This document shows positions 1-5,857 of a stretch of DNA of 5,857 nt, one piece after another. The position numbers and the translations under genes are program-made. The stretch is from positions 5,515-11,371 of the forward strand of contig PCUH01000299.1 of NCBI GenBank assembly GCA_002770955.1, read 5' to 3'. Positions within the stretch are counted from its first letter, which is position 1, and the number at the start of each line of letters is the position of its first letter. The notes beneath the pieces are model-generated. The model saw only the letters and a program-made list of their open reading frames with translations, was not told the DNA's origin and ran no database searches. Source of the DNA: Flavobacteriales bacterium CG18_big_fil_WC_8_21_14_2_50_32_9 (lineage in GTDB: Bacteria > Bacteroidota > Bacteroidia > Flavobacteriales_E > Vicingaceae).

Positions 1-26
1 TACAAATCTCTCTATCCTTAGATTAG

Positions 27-941
27 TTACTTTTTAATTGCCTTATACTTACTTGCGTTCATCGAATTAATTCTGTCTAACAATGTAAGCAACTCATTTT
101 TTTCATTCACTAATGCATCTTTAAATAAGTTTACAATTTCATCTGCTTTGGCATTAAAAAAAGATTGCAATTGAAATGCTCCTGGTTTAGCTTTATAGAC
201 TTTATCCAATAATTTCAGACTTTCTAATACCACTACTCTACCTGCAGCAACATCTTTTGCCATTACATCAAATCCCAATCGGTGATATTCATAATAACAC
301 TGGCGAAGCGGTTCGTGAGTTGGATGTAATAAATCTTGAATAATCCAATATCTATTTGCGTTGCTTTCAAAAGCCTTCCAACCAGGTTCCTTAGCACCTT
401 GAGCATTAGATATAATTTTTTGTGCTTCTGTAAAATAGGGTGTTCCTCCTTTTAATGAATAAGAATCATAATCTAATCCTATAACAACATACGCATAAAA
501 AGCCAACACAGAGGTCAGATTGTTTAAAAAAGAAGTTTCTGAATATTGTAAATTATCAAATTCATTAAACGTAAATTCAAATTCTTTATCAATGTGATTA
601 AGTAAGGTTGAATTATAAGAGCTATTAAAAATAGGTCGTCTCGATTGAATTTGTATGGATGCCTTAAAAGTAGTTGGGGATGATTGTTCGTTCACAGAAA
701 TTAACATTGAACATTCTATTCTTTCATTGGGTTGATAAATGTTGTTCGTCCATTTTTTGGAATTCATAAACTCAAAAATATTCTTTTGCATCACATCAAA
801 AACACTTTTGTCGGTGGCTTGAACTTGAGATGAATTTATTTGAACTGTGCAATTAAGCTCTTGAGCAAAAGAAAATATACTGCCCATTAAAAGCAGTATT
901 AAAAAACTTATTTTTTTTATCAGTAATAACAATTGTTCCAT
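27..941 (-). CDS. porD: DUF4835 family protein, probable type IX secretion component PorD
   Basis: This is a 304-residue exported protein of the Bacteroidota DUF4835 family. Residues 1-26 form a type I signal peptide: a Lys-Lys pair, a Leu/Ile-rich core, and a likely cut after the Ala of FSFA, before QELNC. No lipobox is present, so a periplasmic location is expected. Family-typical stretches are QSRRPIFNSSY (about 99-109), the NLTSVLAFYAYVVIGLD segment with the following GG (about 141-166), and a C-terminal NASKYK close to the end. The length is normal for the family. From recall, PorD is a periplasmic part of the extended type IX secretion translocon, alongside SprE and a Skp-like chaperone. 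I am sure of the family but less sure of the PorD role here. The ATG at 941 is chosen because it gives the complete signal peptide. The 81-base gap after coaBC shows no convincing promoter box, so read-through from coaBC is assumed. Confidence 0.88.
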   Translation of the reverse strand: MEQLLLLIKKISFLILLLMGSIFSFAQELNCTVQINSSQVQATDKSVFDVMQKNIFEFMNSKKWTNNIYQPNERIECSMLISVNEQSSPTTFKASIQIQSRRPIFNSSYNSTLLNHIDKEFEFTFNEFDNLQYSETSFLNNLTSVLAFYAYVVIGLDYDSYSLKGGTPYFTEAQKIISNAQGAKEPGWKAFESNANRYWIIQDLLHPTHEPLRQCYYEYHRLGFDVMAKDVAAGRVVVLESLKLLDKVYKAKPGAFQLQSFFNAKADEIVNLFKDALVNEKNELLTLLDRINSMNASKYKAIKK

Positions 942-1022
942 AATAACTTTTATTAATTAGAGGCTGAGTTAGAATGTTAGAGATCGATAATAACGAAGAA
1001 ATCGGACATTATGGACCAAACT

Positions 1023-2222
1023 CTAATTAAGTATTGTTTCAAAAATATCTTTAGCCACTTCCGTTTTTGATTTTAAAGGAAATGATTTTTCCATATTATT
1101 TTTTCCTAAAATGGTTATTTTATTGGTTTCATATTCAAAACCTGCACCGCTATCATTCAACGAATTTAAAACAATATAGTCTAATTTTTTTCTTTTCAAT
1201 TTATCTTTTGCATTTTTAAGCTCCTTGTCTGTTTCCAATGCAAATCCAACCAATAGTTGTTTTTTTGTTTTAATATTCCCAACAGAAGCTAAAATATCTT
1301 TTGTTGGAACTAACTCCAAATTAGATAATATATTTTCTTTTTGAGTTGTTTTTTTTATTTTAGTTGTTGATTTAAGTTTAGGCGTAAAATCTGCAACAGC
1401 AGCAGCCATTATTATTATATCTGCAAAAACTACTTTTTTATGAACTTCATCATACATTTCTTGAGCAGATAACACGTTTATTCGATTAATTGAAGATGGT
1501 GTTGCTAAATTTGTTGGACCTATTATTAAATCAACAACAGCCCCAAGTTGAGCAGCTCTGTTGGCTAGCTCTATACCCATTTTTCCTGTAGAAAAGTTAC
1601 TGATAAAACGAACTGGATCAATTTTTTCTATGGTTGGACCTGCTGTTATGAGTACTCTTTTTTTTTTTAAAACTTGAGCTGTATTAAAGAAATCTAGTAC
1701 ATTGTTATAAATAAACTCAGGTTCACTCATTCTTCCTTCGGCATCAATGCCACTAGCTAACTCTCCTTTTGGTGAGGGCAAAATGGTGTTTCCAAAAGAG
1801 TTTAATTTAACTAAGTTTGCTTTTAATGTTGGATGCTGAAACATATCAACATCCATTGCTGGGGCAATCATAACTTGGCTTTTAGCAGAAAAATAAGTGG
1901 CTAACAATAAGTTATCACAAATGCCATTTGCCATTTTAGCAATGGTGTTTGCTGTTGCTGGAGCAATAATAAATAAATCGGCCCAAAGTGCTAATTCAAC
2001 ATGGTTGTTCCAAACGCCTGTTTCTTTATTAAAAAATTCAGTAAATACTTCATTCTTAGAAACAGTTGCTAAAGTTAGTGGAGTAACAAAATCAATTGCA
2101 GAAGGAGTTAGGACAACTTTTACAGTTGCTCCATTTTTTATTAATAAACGAACAAGTAAGGGAGTTTTATAAGCAGCAATTCCGCCTGAAACACCAAGAA
2201 GAATATGTTTGCCTTTAAGCAT
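1023..2222 (-). CDS. coaBC: Bifunctional phosphopantothenoylcysteine decarboxylase / phosphopantothenate-cysteine ligase
   Basis: This cytoplasmic fusion enzyme carries out two consecutive steps of coenzyme A synthesis: it joins 4'-phosphopantothenate to cysteine using CTP (CoaB), then decarboxylates the product with FMN (CoaC). The 399 residues match the usual length. CoaC spans about 1-180: flavin-binding SGGIAAYK (12-19), probable catalytic His74 in NNHVELALWAD, PATANT (88-93), NGICDNLL (99-106) and PAMDVDMF (121-128). CoaB starts at about 188: VLITAGPT (190-197), IDPVRFISNFSTGKMG (201-216, Asn209 matching the ligase active-site Asn), AAAVADF (273-279), KIKK (288-291), LVPTKDI (304-310) and GFALET (326-331). 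Two oddities are visible. Asp124 and Ser157 occupy positions that are Asn and Cys in E. coli CoaC, and 11 consecutive A's (minus strand) encode the linker between the domains. The gene starts 5 bases after the rpoZ stop with no Shine-Dalgarno, so it is surely cotranscribed. Confidence 0.97.
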   Translation of the reverse strand: MLKGKHILLGVSGGIAAYKTPLLVRLLIKNGATVKVVLTPSAIDFVTPLTLATVSKNEVFTEFFNKETGVWNNHVELALWADLFIIAPATANTIAKMANGICDNLLLATYFSAKSQVMIAPAMDVDMFQHPTLKANLVKLNSFGNTILPSPKGELASGIDAEGRMSEPEFIYNNVLDFFNTAQVLKKKRVLITAGPTIEKIDPVRFISNFSTGKMGIELANRAAQLGAVVDLIIGPTNLATPSSINRINVLSAQEMYDEVHKKVVFADIIIMAAAVADFTPKLKSTTKIKKTTQKENILSNLELVPTKDILASVGNIKTKKQLLVGFALETDKELKNAKDKLKRKKLDYIVLNSLNDSGAGFEYETNKITILGKNNMEKSFPLKSKTEVAKDIFETILN

Positions 2223-2227
2223 ATTTA

Positions 2228-2554
2228 CTATTCTTTAGATTCTGAAGGATGTTTAACAAACAATTTATCTTCTAAAAATTCTTTTAATGCAATTGCATTA
2301 GTTTTTGGCAAACGCTCATAGAAACGAGAAATTTCAATTTGCTCTCTGTTTTCAAAAACTTCTTCTAAATTGTCTGTAGTTGAAGCAAATTCTTGAATTT
2401 TATTTACTAATTCTTCTTTTAATTCAACAGCTATTTGGTTTGATCTTTTAGCAATTGCCACACAAGATTCATAAATATTTCCTGTTTTATCTTCGATTTC
2501 TTTTAAATCTCTAGTGATTGTGCTTAGTTCTGCGTTGGTTGTTTTGAAATTCAT
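2228..2554 (-). CDS. rpoZ: DNA-directed RNA polymerase subunit omega (RpoZ-like)
   Basis: The 108-residue protein has the form of the Bacteroidota omega subunit, the small RNA polymerase subunit that binds the beta' subunit and helps assemble the enzyme. Recognisable parts are TGNIYES (about 24-30) and IAKRSNQI (34-41), which correspond to the conserved omega core with its Lys/Arg-x-x-Gln-Ile pattern. A helix-rich stretch ELKEELVNKIQEF and the lineage-typical EEVFENREQIEISRFYERLPK (about 64-84) follow. The protein is highly charged, with no signal peptide or membrane segment. It sits 3 bases after bamD and 5 bases before coaBC, a placement seen repeatedly in Flavobacteriia, which supports the call. 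Automatic annotation sometimes lists this family only as hypothetical or as an RpoZ/Omp-region protein, because similarity to proteobacterial omega is low. Confidence 0.9.
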   Translation of the reverse strand: MNFKTTNAELSTITRDLKEIEDKTGNIYESCVAIAKRSNQIAVELKEELVNKIQEFASTTDNLEEVFENREQIEISRFYERLPKTNAIALKEFLEDKLFVKHPSESKE

Positions 2555-2557
2555 AGT

Positions 2558-3367
2558 TTATAAATTTTCTAGTTTAATTTTATTTTGTTCCTCAGTCATT
2601 TTTTCAAAAATGGTTTGAGCTTCTTTTAGGTATTTACTTTTGCTAAAAGAATCTACAAAGGTATAATAAGCTTCGATAGTATTTCCAATTCTCTCCAATT
2701 TTTTTTCTTTAATACTATTATTTGTAAGTAAATAATTAGATTTAAGTATTAAAAAGGTTAATTCTTCACGGTATTTAGTATCTGGAAAATCTTTTAATGT
2801 ATTATTTATATCTACTATTGCAGCCTTATAATCTTCAATTTTAAAATATTGTTTAGAATTAGAATAGGCTTTGTCTTCTAATTTACTTCTAAGTTTATCC
2901 ATTAACACATTGCTCGAATCAACTAATGTATTGGTTGGATATGTATTAATAAAAGTTTGTAACGAATTGATGGCGTTGTATGTTTCTGTTTGATCCAACT
3001 CAGGAATAGGAGATAATAAATAAAGTGTATATCCGTTCATGAAAAGCATTTCTTCTGCATGTTTGCTTGTTGGAAATGTTGAAGTAAATTTTTTAAAATG
3101 ATATGCTGCACTATACAATAAATTCGATTGAAAGTTGGCATAAGTGTACCAATAATAAACCTCTTCTGCCCTATCTGAACCTCTTAATAATGGAATTAAC
3201 TCTTCTAAAAGAGGTATTGCCCTATCGTATTTTTCTTTTTCATAATATTCTTTTGCTGCAGTATATTTCAACTCTACATCTCCACTCTTTAGGATGCGTT
3301 GGTACTTACTACATCCAACAAAAATGATGGATAACACTAACACGATATAACTTCCTTTTTTAAACAT
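2558..3367 (-). CDS. bamD: Outer membrane assembly lipoprotein BamD
   Basis: BamD is the essential lipoprotein of the BAM complex, which works with BamA at the periplasmic face of the outer membrane to fold beta-barrel proteins. The 269 residues start with a lipoprotein signal: KK, a hydrophobic stretch, and lipobox FVGC with Cys19 as the lipidated residue. Tetratricopeptide-like helix pairs follow: about 34-62 (YTAAKEYYEKEKYDRAIPLLEEL), 69-100 (the YYWYTYANFQSN and AAYHFKKFTSTFP type of pattern), about 102-145, 168-197 and the C-terminal region. The helices containing AAYHFKKF and the phrases ending in FP or YP are typical of the YfiO/BamD family. The ATG at 3367 is fixed by the intact lipoprotein signal. 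It is the first gene of the bamD-rpoZ-coaBC-porD group and has a -7 promoter box directly upstream. Confidence 0.94.
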   Translation of the reverse strand: MFKKGSYIVLVLSIIFVGCSKYQRILKSGDVELKYTAAKEYYEKEKYDRAIPLLEELIPLLRGSDRAEEVYYWYTYANFQSNLLYSAAYHFKKFTSTFPTSKHAEEMLFMNGYTLYLLSPIPELDQTETYNAINSLQTFINTYPTNTLVDSSNVLMDKLRSKLEDKAYSNSKQYFKIEDYKAAIVDINNTLKDFPDTKYREELTFLILKSNYLLTNNSIKEKKLERIGNTIEAYYTFVDSFSKSKYLKEAQTIFEKMTEEQNKIKLENL

Positions 3368-3372
3368 GGGTG

Positions 3373-3380
3373 CAAATGTA
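3373..3380 (-). promoter_or_regulatory. Bacteroidota -7 promoter box for bamD operon
   Basis: On the minus strand these bases read TACATTTG, a perfect match to the TAnnTTTG -7 element used by the primary sigma factor of Bacteroidota, followed by C as in many Flavobacterium promoters. Only 5 bases separate it from the bamD ATG, so transcription would begin at or within a few bases of the start codon. No good -33 TTTG is seen at the usual distance; that position only has T-rich sequence (ATTTTCATT). The box is placed by inspection and has not been tested. Confidence 0.6.
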
Positions 3381-3435
3381 AGAATTAAAGCGTTTTAAAA
3401 AATGAAAATAAATAACATAAAATCATTTTAACCCG

Positions 3436-3453
3436 AAAAATTTATAAATTTTT
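3436..3453. repeat. 18-bp perfect AT palindrome
   Basis: AAAAATTTATAAATTTTT is identical to its own reverse complement. As RNA it could fold into a 7-bp A-U hairpin with a 4-base loop. In minus-strand transcripts it follows the long hairpin at 3458-3521 and supplies a U-rich tract. Flanking AACCC (3430-3434) can pair with GGGTT (3522-3526), which would enclose this palindrome and the long hairpin in one three-way junction. Confidence 0.6.
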
Positions 3454-3457
3454 ATAA

Positions 3458-3521
3458 CGACCAACAATATCAACATTTTTTGGATATTTTCAATACCAAA
3501 AAATGGGTTATTGTAAGGTCG
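3458..3521 (-). repeat. Long imperfect inverted repeat, candidate terminator or palindromic repeat element
   Basis: Two 26-base arms (3458-3483 and 3496-3521) are complementary in three blocks: CGACC with GGTCG (5 pairs), ACAATA with TATTGT (6 pairs), and CATTTTTTGG with CCAAAAAATG (10 pairs). They surround a 12-base loop at 3484-3495. Small asymmetric internal loops lie between the blocks. The hairpin sits between the glycosyltransferase stop and the bamD promoter, both on the minus strand. After the stem the minus-strand RNA continues with UUAUAAAAA and a U5 further on, so it is not a textbook intrinsic terminator. It may still stabilise or end the upstream transcript, or be a copy of a dispersed intergenic palindrome. 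Confidence 0.7.
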
Positions 3522-3527
3522 GGGTTT

Positions 3528-3598
3528 CTCGCATTGCTACCCACTATCCATCACACAATCATAACATATACACTCTGCTTTGTTATGAATAATGCGAG
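3528..3598 (-). repeat. Nested inverted repeats directly after the glycosyltransferase stop codon
   Basis: An outer perfect 8-bp pair, CTCGCATT (3528-3535) and AATGCGAG (3591-3598), encloses an inner perfect 8-bp pair, TCATAACA (3559-3566) and TGTTATGA (3581-3588), with a 14-base loop. The outer arm begins at the first base after the stop codon of the glycosyltransferase gene. Only two bases separate the inner and outer stems on that side, while 23 unpaired bases lie on the other. A 3'-end RNA structure of the sugar-gene transcript is the simplest reading. No coding capacity was recognised in it. Confidence 0.55.
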
Positions 3599-5242
3599 TT
3601 AATCTGTAATTTTTCTAAAAAACACTATGGTAAATCTATTGTCCGAAGATTGATAATATTGTATGCGTTGGAAATTTGGGTTGTTTTGATAGAATTCGTA
3701 GGGTTGGCTTGTTGGTCGTAAATTTGGTCGATAACCATAATGTGATTCCCATATTAACAAATCTCCTTTTTTTAATGAGTCTGTAACTTCTTTAGTAACA
3801 CTATCAATGGCTTTGTTTTTAAATTCATTTTTATTTTGATTGAGGTAATAATAGAAAAGTGTATGTCCACAAACAACTCTAGAATCTGCTGTAAATAACT
3901 GTTCATTAGGCGGTGTTAATGTTATGTGGTTTTTGTACCAACGTGCTGCTTTTTCAACAGTTTGCTCTTCTGGTTGTATTTTTCTAGATGTAATGGAAGT
4001 AAAACCTTCAAAAACAATGATTAATGAAAACGCAATGATGTATTGTTTGAGTTTGAGTGGTAAAATAAGCAACACAACTGTTAGCACAGAAAATAGGAAT
4101 GGCTTCCAATTTCTTACCTCACTTAAATGAACAAAATTATGTTCATAGGATTGGTAAACACCAACGAGTATCAAAAGTGGAATAAGAAAAATGAGTAATA
4201 AATATTTTTTATTGAAATTTGAAATTTCTTGAACAGCCAAAACACCTATAATAGCTAGTAGCGGTGATACTGTAATTAAATACCTGAGGTTACCTCCGTT
4301 TCCTGGTCCAAAATTTATAGATTGCATATTGAAAGCACAATTTACTAATAGCACAACTATAATAGGAACAGAGAGCAACCAATTTGGTTTTTCTCTTTTT
4401 AAAATTTTAATTCCAATGTAAGCTACAAAAAGTGTTAAAGCTACAGAACCAAATATCACATTCGACATTTCAAAATAATGTTCAAATCCTTGCTTGGGCC
4501 ATTCATCTTTAATTCTCTCCGAAAACTCTTTTGATTGTGTATAAACATAGAGTAAATCTCCTGTTTGTATATATCCAATTAAATTTTGAAGAGCTGTAAA
4601 AATTCCAGTTAAAACTGCTGCTATCCATTCTTTTTTAACTAAAAGGACAAAAAACAAAAGTCCTGAAAGCACATGATATTCTTGCCTTGTGAAAGCTACA
4701 TAAGAAATAATTAAAGCTGATACGATGTACTTTTTATTATAAAATTGAAGTACTGATAATACAATTAAAAATGCAACTAATAACTCTGCATAATTTCTGA
4801 ATGACAACATGAACCAAAGAGGTTGTAAGCCTAGAAGAAAAAATATTAAAATTCCATTTTGAACATTTAATTTATGCAAAATTTTATATGAAAAATAAAC
4901 AGTAAAAGCAGCTAAAATGCTATTAAATATTTTTAGAAAAGTAAACCCACCCAGTGCAGGAAGGGCATAAAGAAATCGAAAGCCTGTTTTAGAGTTTGCT
5001 CCAAAAATAGAACTAAAATCATCGTGCCAAATGCTTTGCGACATAATGAAATTTGCTACCTCATCATGTTGATAAAATCCATCTGAAAAAGTAGAAAAAA
5101 CATAATACAAAATGGCTAATATTCCTGTTAGGGATAGTAATTTCCAATTACTTATGGAAACATCAGTATTATTTGTTTCTATCTTTTTTTCCTTTATAAT
5201 TTCTTCTTTATCAACTTTCTTATTACTATTTTTATTCTTCAT
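3599..5242 (-). CDS. GT-C type multi-pass membrane glycosyltransferase, acceptor unknown
   Basis: The 547-residue integral membrane protein has the layout of GT-C glycosyltransferases, which move a sugar from a polyprenyl-phosphate donor to an acceptor on the outer face of the inner membrane. A Lys/Glu-rich cytoplasmic tail (1-32) is followed by a first membrane helix (about 34-53) and then DGFYQHDEVANF, whose Asp60-Glu61 fits the catalytic acidic motif in the first external loop. About ten further hydrophobic segments extend to about 413. FRNYAE (148-153), FTRQEYH (184-190) and GGNLRY (317-321 region) resemble conserved polar spots of mannosyltransferase-like families. The C-terminal 130 residues (about 415-547) are soluble and probably periplasmic, rich in Tyr and Asn. 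The gene starts 8 bases after the epimerase-like gene, so the two are likely cotranscribed. The sugar and acceptor cannot be told from sequence; a GT22/GT39-like or unclassified family are both possible. Confidence 0.8.
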   Translation of the reverse strand: MKNKNSNKKVDKEEIIKEKKIETNNTDVSISNWKLLSLTGILAILYYVFSTFSDGFYQHDEVANFIMSQSIWHDDFSSIFGANSKTGFRFLYALPALGGFTFLKIFNSILAAFTVYFSYKILHKLNVQNGILIFFLLGLQPLWFMLSFRNYAELLVAFLIVLSVLQFYNKKYIVSALIISYVAFTRQEYHVLSGLLFFVLLVKKEWIAAVLTGIFTALQNLIGYIQTGDLLYVYTQSKEFSERIKDEWPKQGFEHYFEMSNVIFGSVALTLFVAYIGIKILKREKPNWLLSVPIIVVLLVNCAFNMQSINFGPGNGGNLRYLITVSPLLAIIGVLAVQEISNFNKKYLLLIFLIPLLILVGVYQSYEHNFVHLSEVRNWKPFLFSVLTVVLLILPLKLKQYIIAFSLIIVFEGFTSITSRKIQPEEQTVEKAARWYKNHITLTPPNEQLFTADSRVVCGHTLFYYYLNQNKNEFKNKAIDSVTKEVTDSLKKGDLLIWESHYGYRPNLRPTSQPYEFYQNNPNFQRIQYYQSSDNRFTIVFFRKITD

Positions 5243-5250
5243 AATCGTTA

Positions 5251-5857
5251 TTAAATATTAAGTATCCAGTCAGATAATCTATTTTTATACGTGTAATTAA
5301 TCAGTTTTTTTTGTAACGTATCATCAAAAATAGTATCGCCCGATTCTACTTTTAATGCTTCTTCTGGAAATGGAACAAAATCAACACCTACTCCATATTT
5401 TTTAGCTACGAGATTAGCTACTTCTAATAAACTTAAATTATCGTTGCTTCCAATGTTAATTATCTTATTTTTAGTAGTTTCTAATTCTATGGTTTGGGTT
5501 ATGCACGCAATGATATCCTCAACATGAGTAAATGTTCTTTTTTGCATTCCATCTCCATAAAGTGTAATATTTTTTTTCTCTCTTGCATTGTTTAAGAAAA
5601 AACCGAGTGTTCCATAAGAATAAGATTCATTAATTAGATTTCCGTAAGGCACACAAATTCTGAAAACAGTATAAGTTATCCCAAAATTATGTTGATACAT
5701 TTTCAAGTAGGATTCACACGCTAATTTTGTTTGAGCGTAAATTGTTAACGCTTCTTTTTCAGCATCTTCACTCAAAAAAACATCTTTCTGCCCTTTGTAA
5801 ACTAAACGCGTGGAAGGAAAAACAATTCTTGCTTTTGATTTGCAATTTTTATGATGA
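5251..5857 (-). CDS. NAD-dependent epimerase/dehydratase (extended SDR), 5' truncated by window edge
   Basis: The reading frame stays open from the stop at 5251-5253 to the right edge, giving 201 residues of the C-terminal two thirds of an extended short-chain dehydrogenase that acts on nucleotide sugars. Numbering from the first full codon in the window: IVFPSTRLVYKG (11-22) holds the catalytic Ser/Thr strand, and YAQTK (40-44) gives the catalytic Tyr40 and Lys44. FRICVPYG (65-72), GDGMQKRTFTHVED (101-114) and NIGS (134-137) are the usual substrate-domain motifs. The N-terminal Rossmann fold with its GxxGxxG motif lies outside the window. A TTG at 5775 could be taken as a start, but it would remove the Ser/Thr strand, so it is internal. 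Exact substrate and product are unknown; UDP-, GDP- or dTDP-sugar epimerase and 4,6-dehydratase are all possible. The neighbouring glycosyltransferase suggests a role in surface glycan synthesis. Confidence 0.88.
   Translation of the reverse strand, partial: HHKNCKSKARIVFPSTRLVYKGQKDVFLSEDAEKEALTIYAQTKLACESYLKMYQHNFGITYTVFRICVPYGNLINESYSYGTLGFFLNNAREKKNITLYGDGMQKRTFTHVEDIIACITQTIELETTKNKIINIGSNDNLSLLEVANLVAKKYGVGVDFVPFPEEALKVESGDTIFDDTLQKKLINYTYKNRLSDWILNI

Noticed and set aside
1..26. Start of recN, expected next in this gene order
   Set aside because: Only 26 bases are available and they contain no start codon in a supportable frame, so nothing can be called.
942..1022. Possible separate promoter for porD in the 81-base gap
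   Set aside because: No TAnnTTTG box is found on the minus strand; the only TTTG lies too far upstream without a partner element.
1897..2172. Plus-strand open frame of 91 codons
   Set aside because: It lies wholly inside coaBC on the other strand, where the minus-strand protein has clear motifs; the plus-strand product matches nothing I recognise.
3103..3327. Plus-strand open frame of 74 codons
   Set aside because: It is antisense to bamD, including its signal peptide region, with low-complexity Leu/Tyr-rich content typical of a shadow frame.
3458..3521. Classic intrinsic terminator
   Set aside because: The stem is strong but the bases after it on the minus strand (UUAUAAAAA) are not a continuous U-tract, so it is listed as an inverted repeat with terminator as one option.
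3368..3598. Riboswitch or structured leader controlling bamD
   Set aside because: The best promoter box lies between the structure and the bamD start, so the structure would not be in the bamD message; no known riboswitch core was recognised.
3924..4130. Plus-strand open frame of 68 codons
   Set aside because: It is antisense to the glycosyltransferase and lacks any recognisable domain or promoter.
1..5857. CRISPR array, tRNA, rRNA, transposase or phage genes
   Set aside because: No regularly spaced direct repeats, no tRNA-like cloverleaf and no mobile-element protein motifs were seen on either strand.

Overview
The window looks like chromosomal DNA from a member of the Bacteroidota, most likely Flavobacteriia. 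The evidence is its strong AT-richness, the absence of clear Shine-Dalgarno sequences at the starts, a TAnnTTTG-type promoter box, and a set of Bacteroidota-style proteins (a DUF4835/PorD protein, a Bacteroidota-type omega subunit and a BamD lipoprotein). All six genes lie on the minus strand, so transcription runs from high to low coordinates. The species cannot be named from the sequence.

Right part (3599-5857): an accessory-looking surface-sugar pair. A 5'-truncated extended short-chain dehydrogenase/reductase (nucleotide-sugar epimerase/dehydratase type) is read off the right edge. It is followed after 8 bases by a multi-membrane GT-C type glycosyltransferase. The two are probably cotranscribed and may belong to a larger polysaccharide or glycan locus beyond the window.

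Middle (3368-3598, 231 bases): the only sizeable gap. It is unusually rich in inverted repeats. There is a nested pair of 8-bp stems starting right after the glycosyltransferase stop codon, a long imperfect hairpin (21 pairs in three blocks around a 12-base loop), and an 18-bp perfect AT palindrome. A short outer stem could join the last two into a three-way junction. Its likeliest role is the 3' end or terminator region of the sugar-gene transcript, or a dispersed palindromic repeat. A perfect -7 box lies almost on top of the bamD start codon, beyond this structure.

Left part (27-3367): a compact housekeeping and envelope operon, bamD - rpoZ - coaBC - porD, with gaps of 3, 5 and 81 bases. 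It combines outer-membrane protein assembly, RNA polymerase omega, coenzyme A synthesis and a type IX secretion periplasmic component. This order is familiar in Flavobacteriia, where recN often follows, but no recN sequence is visible in the 26 bases left of porD.

I see no strong case for a wholly new system. The best leads are the structured intergenic region, an 11-A run exactly at the CoaC/CoaB domain junction, and two substitutions at positions that are catalytic in E. coli CoaC.
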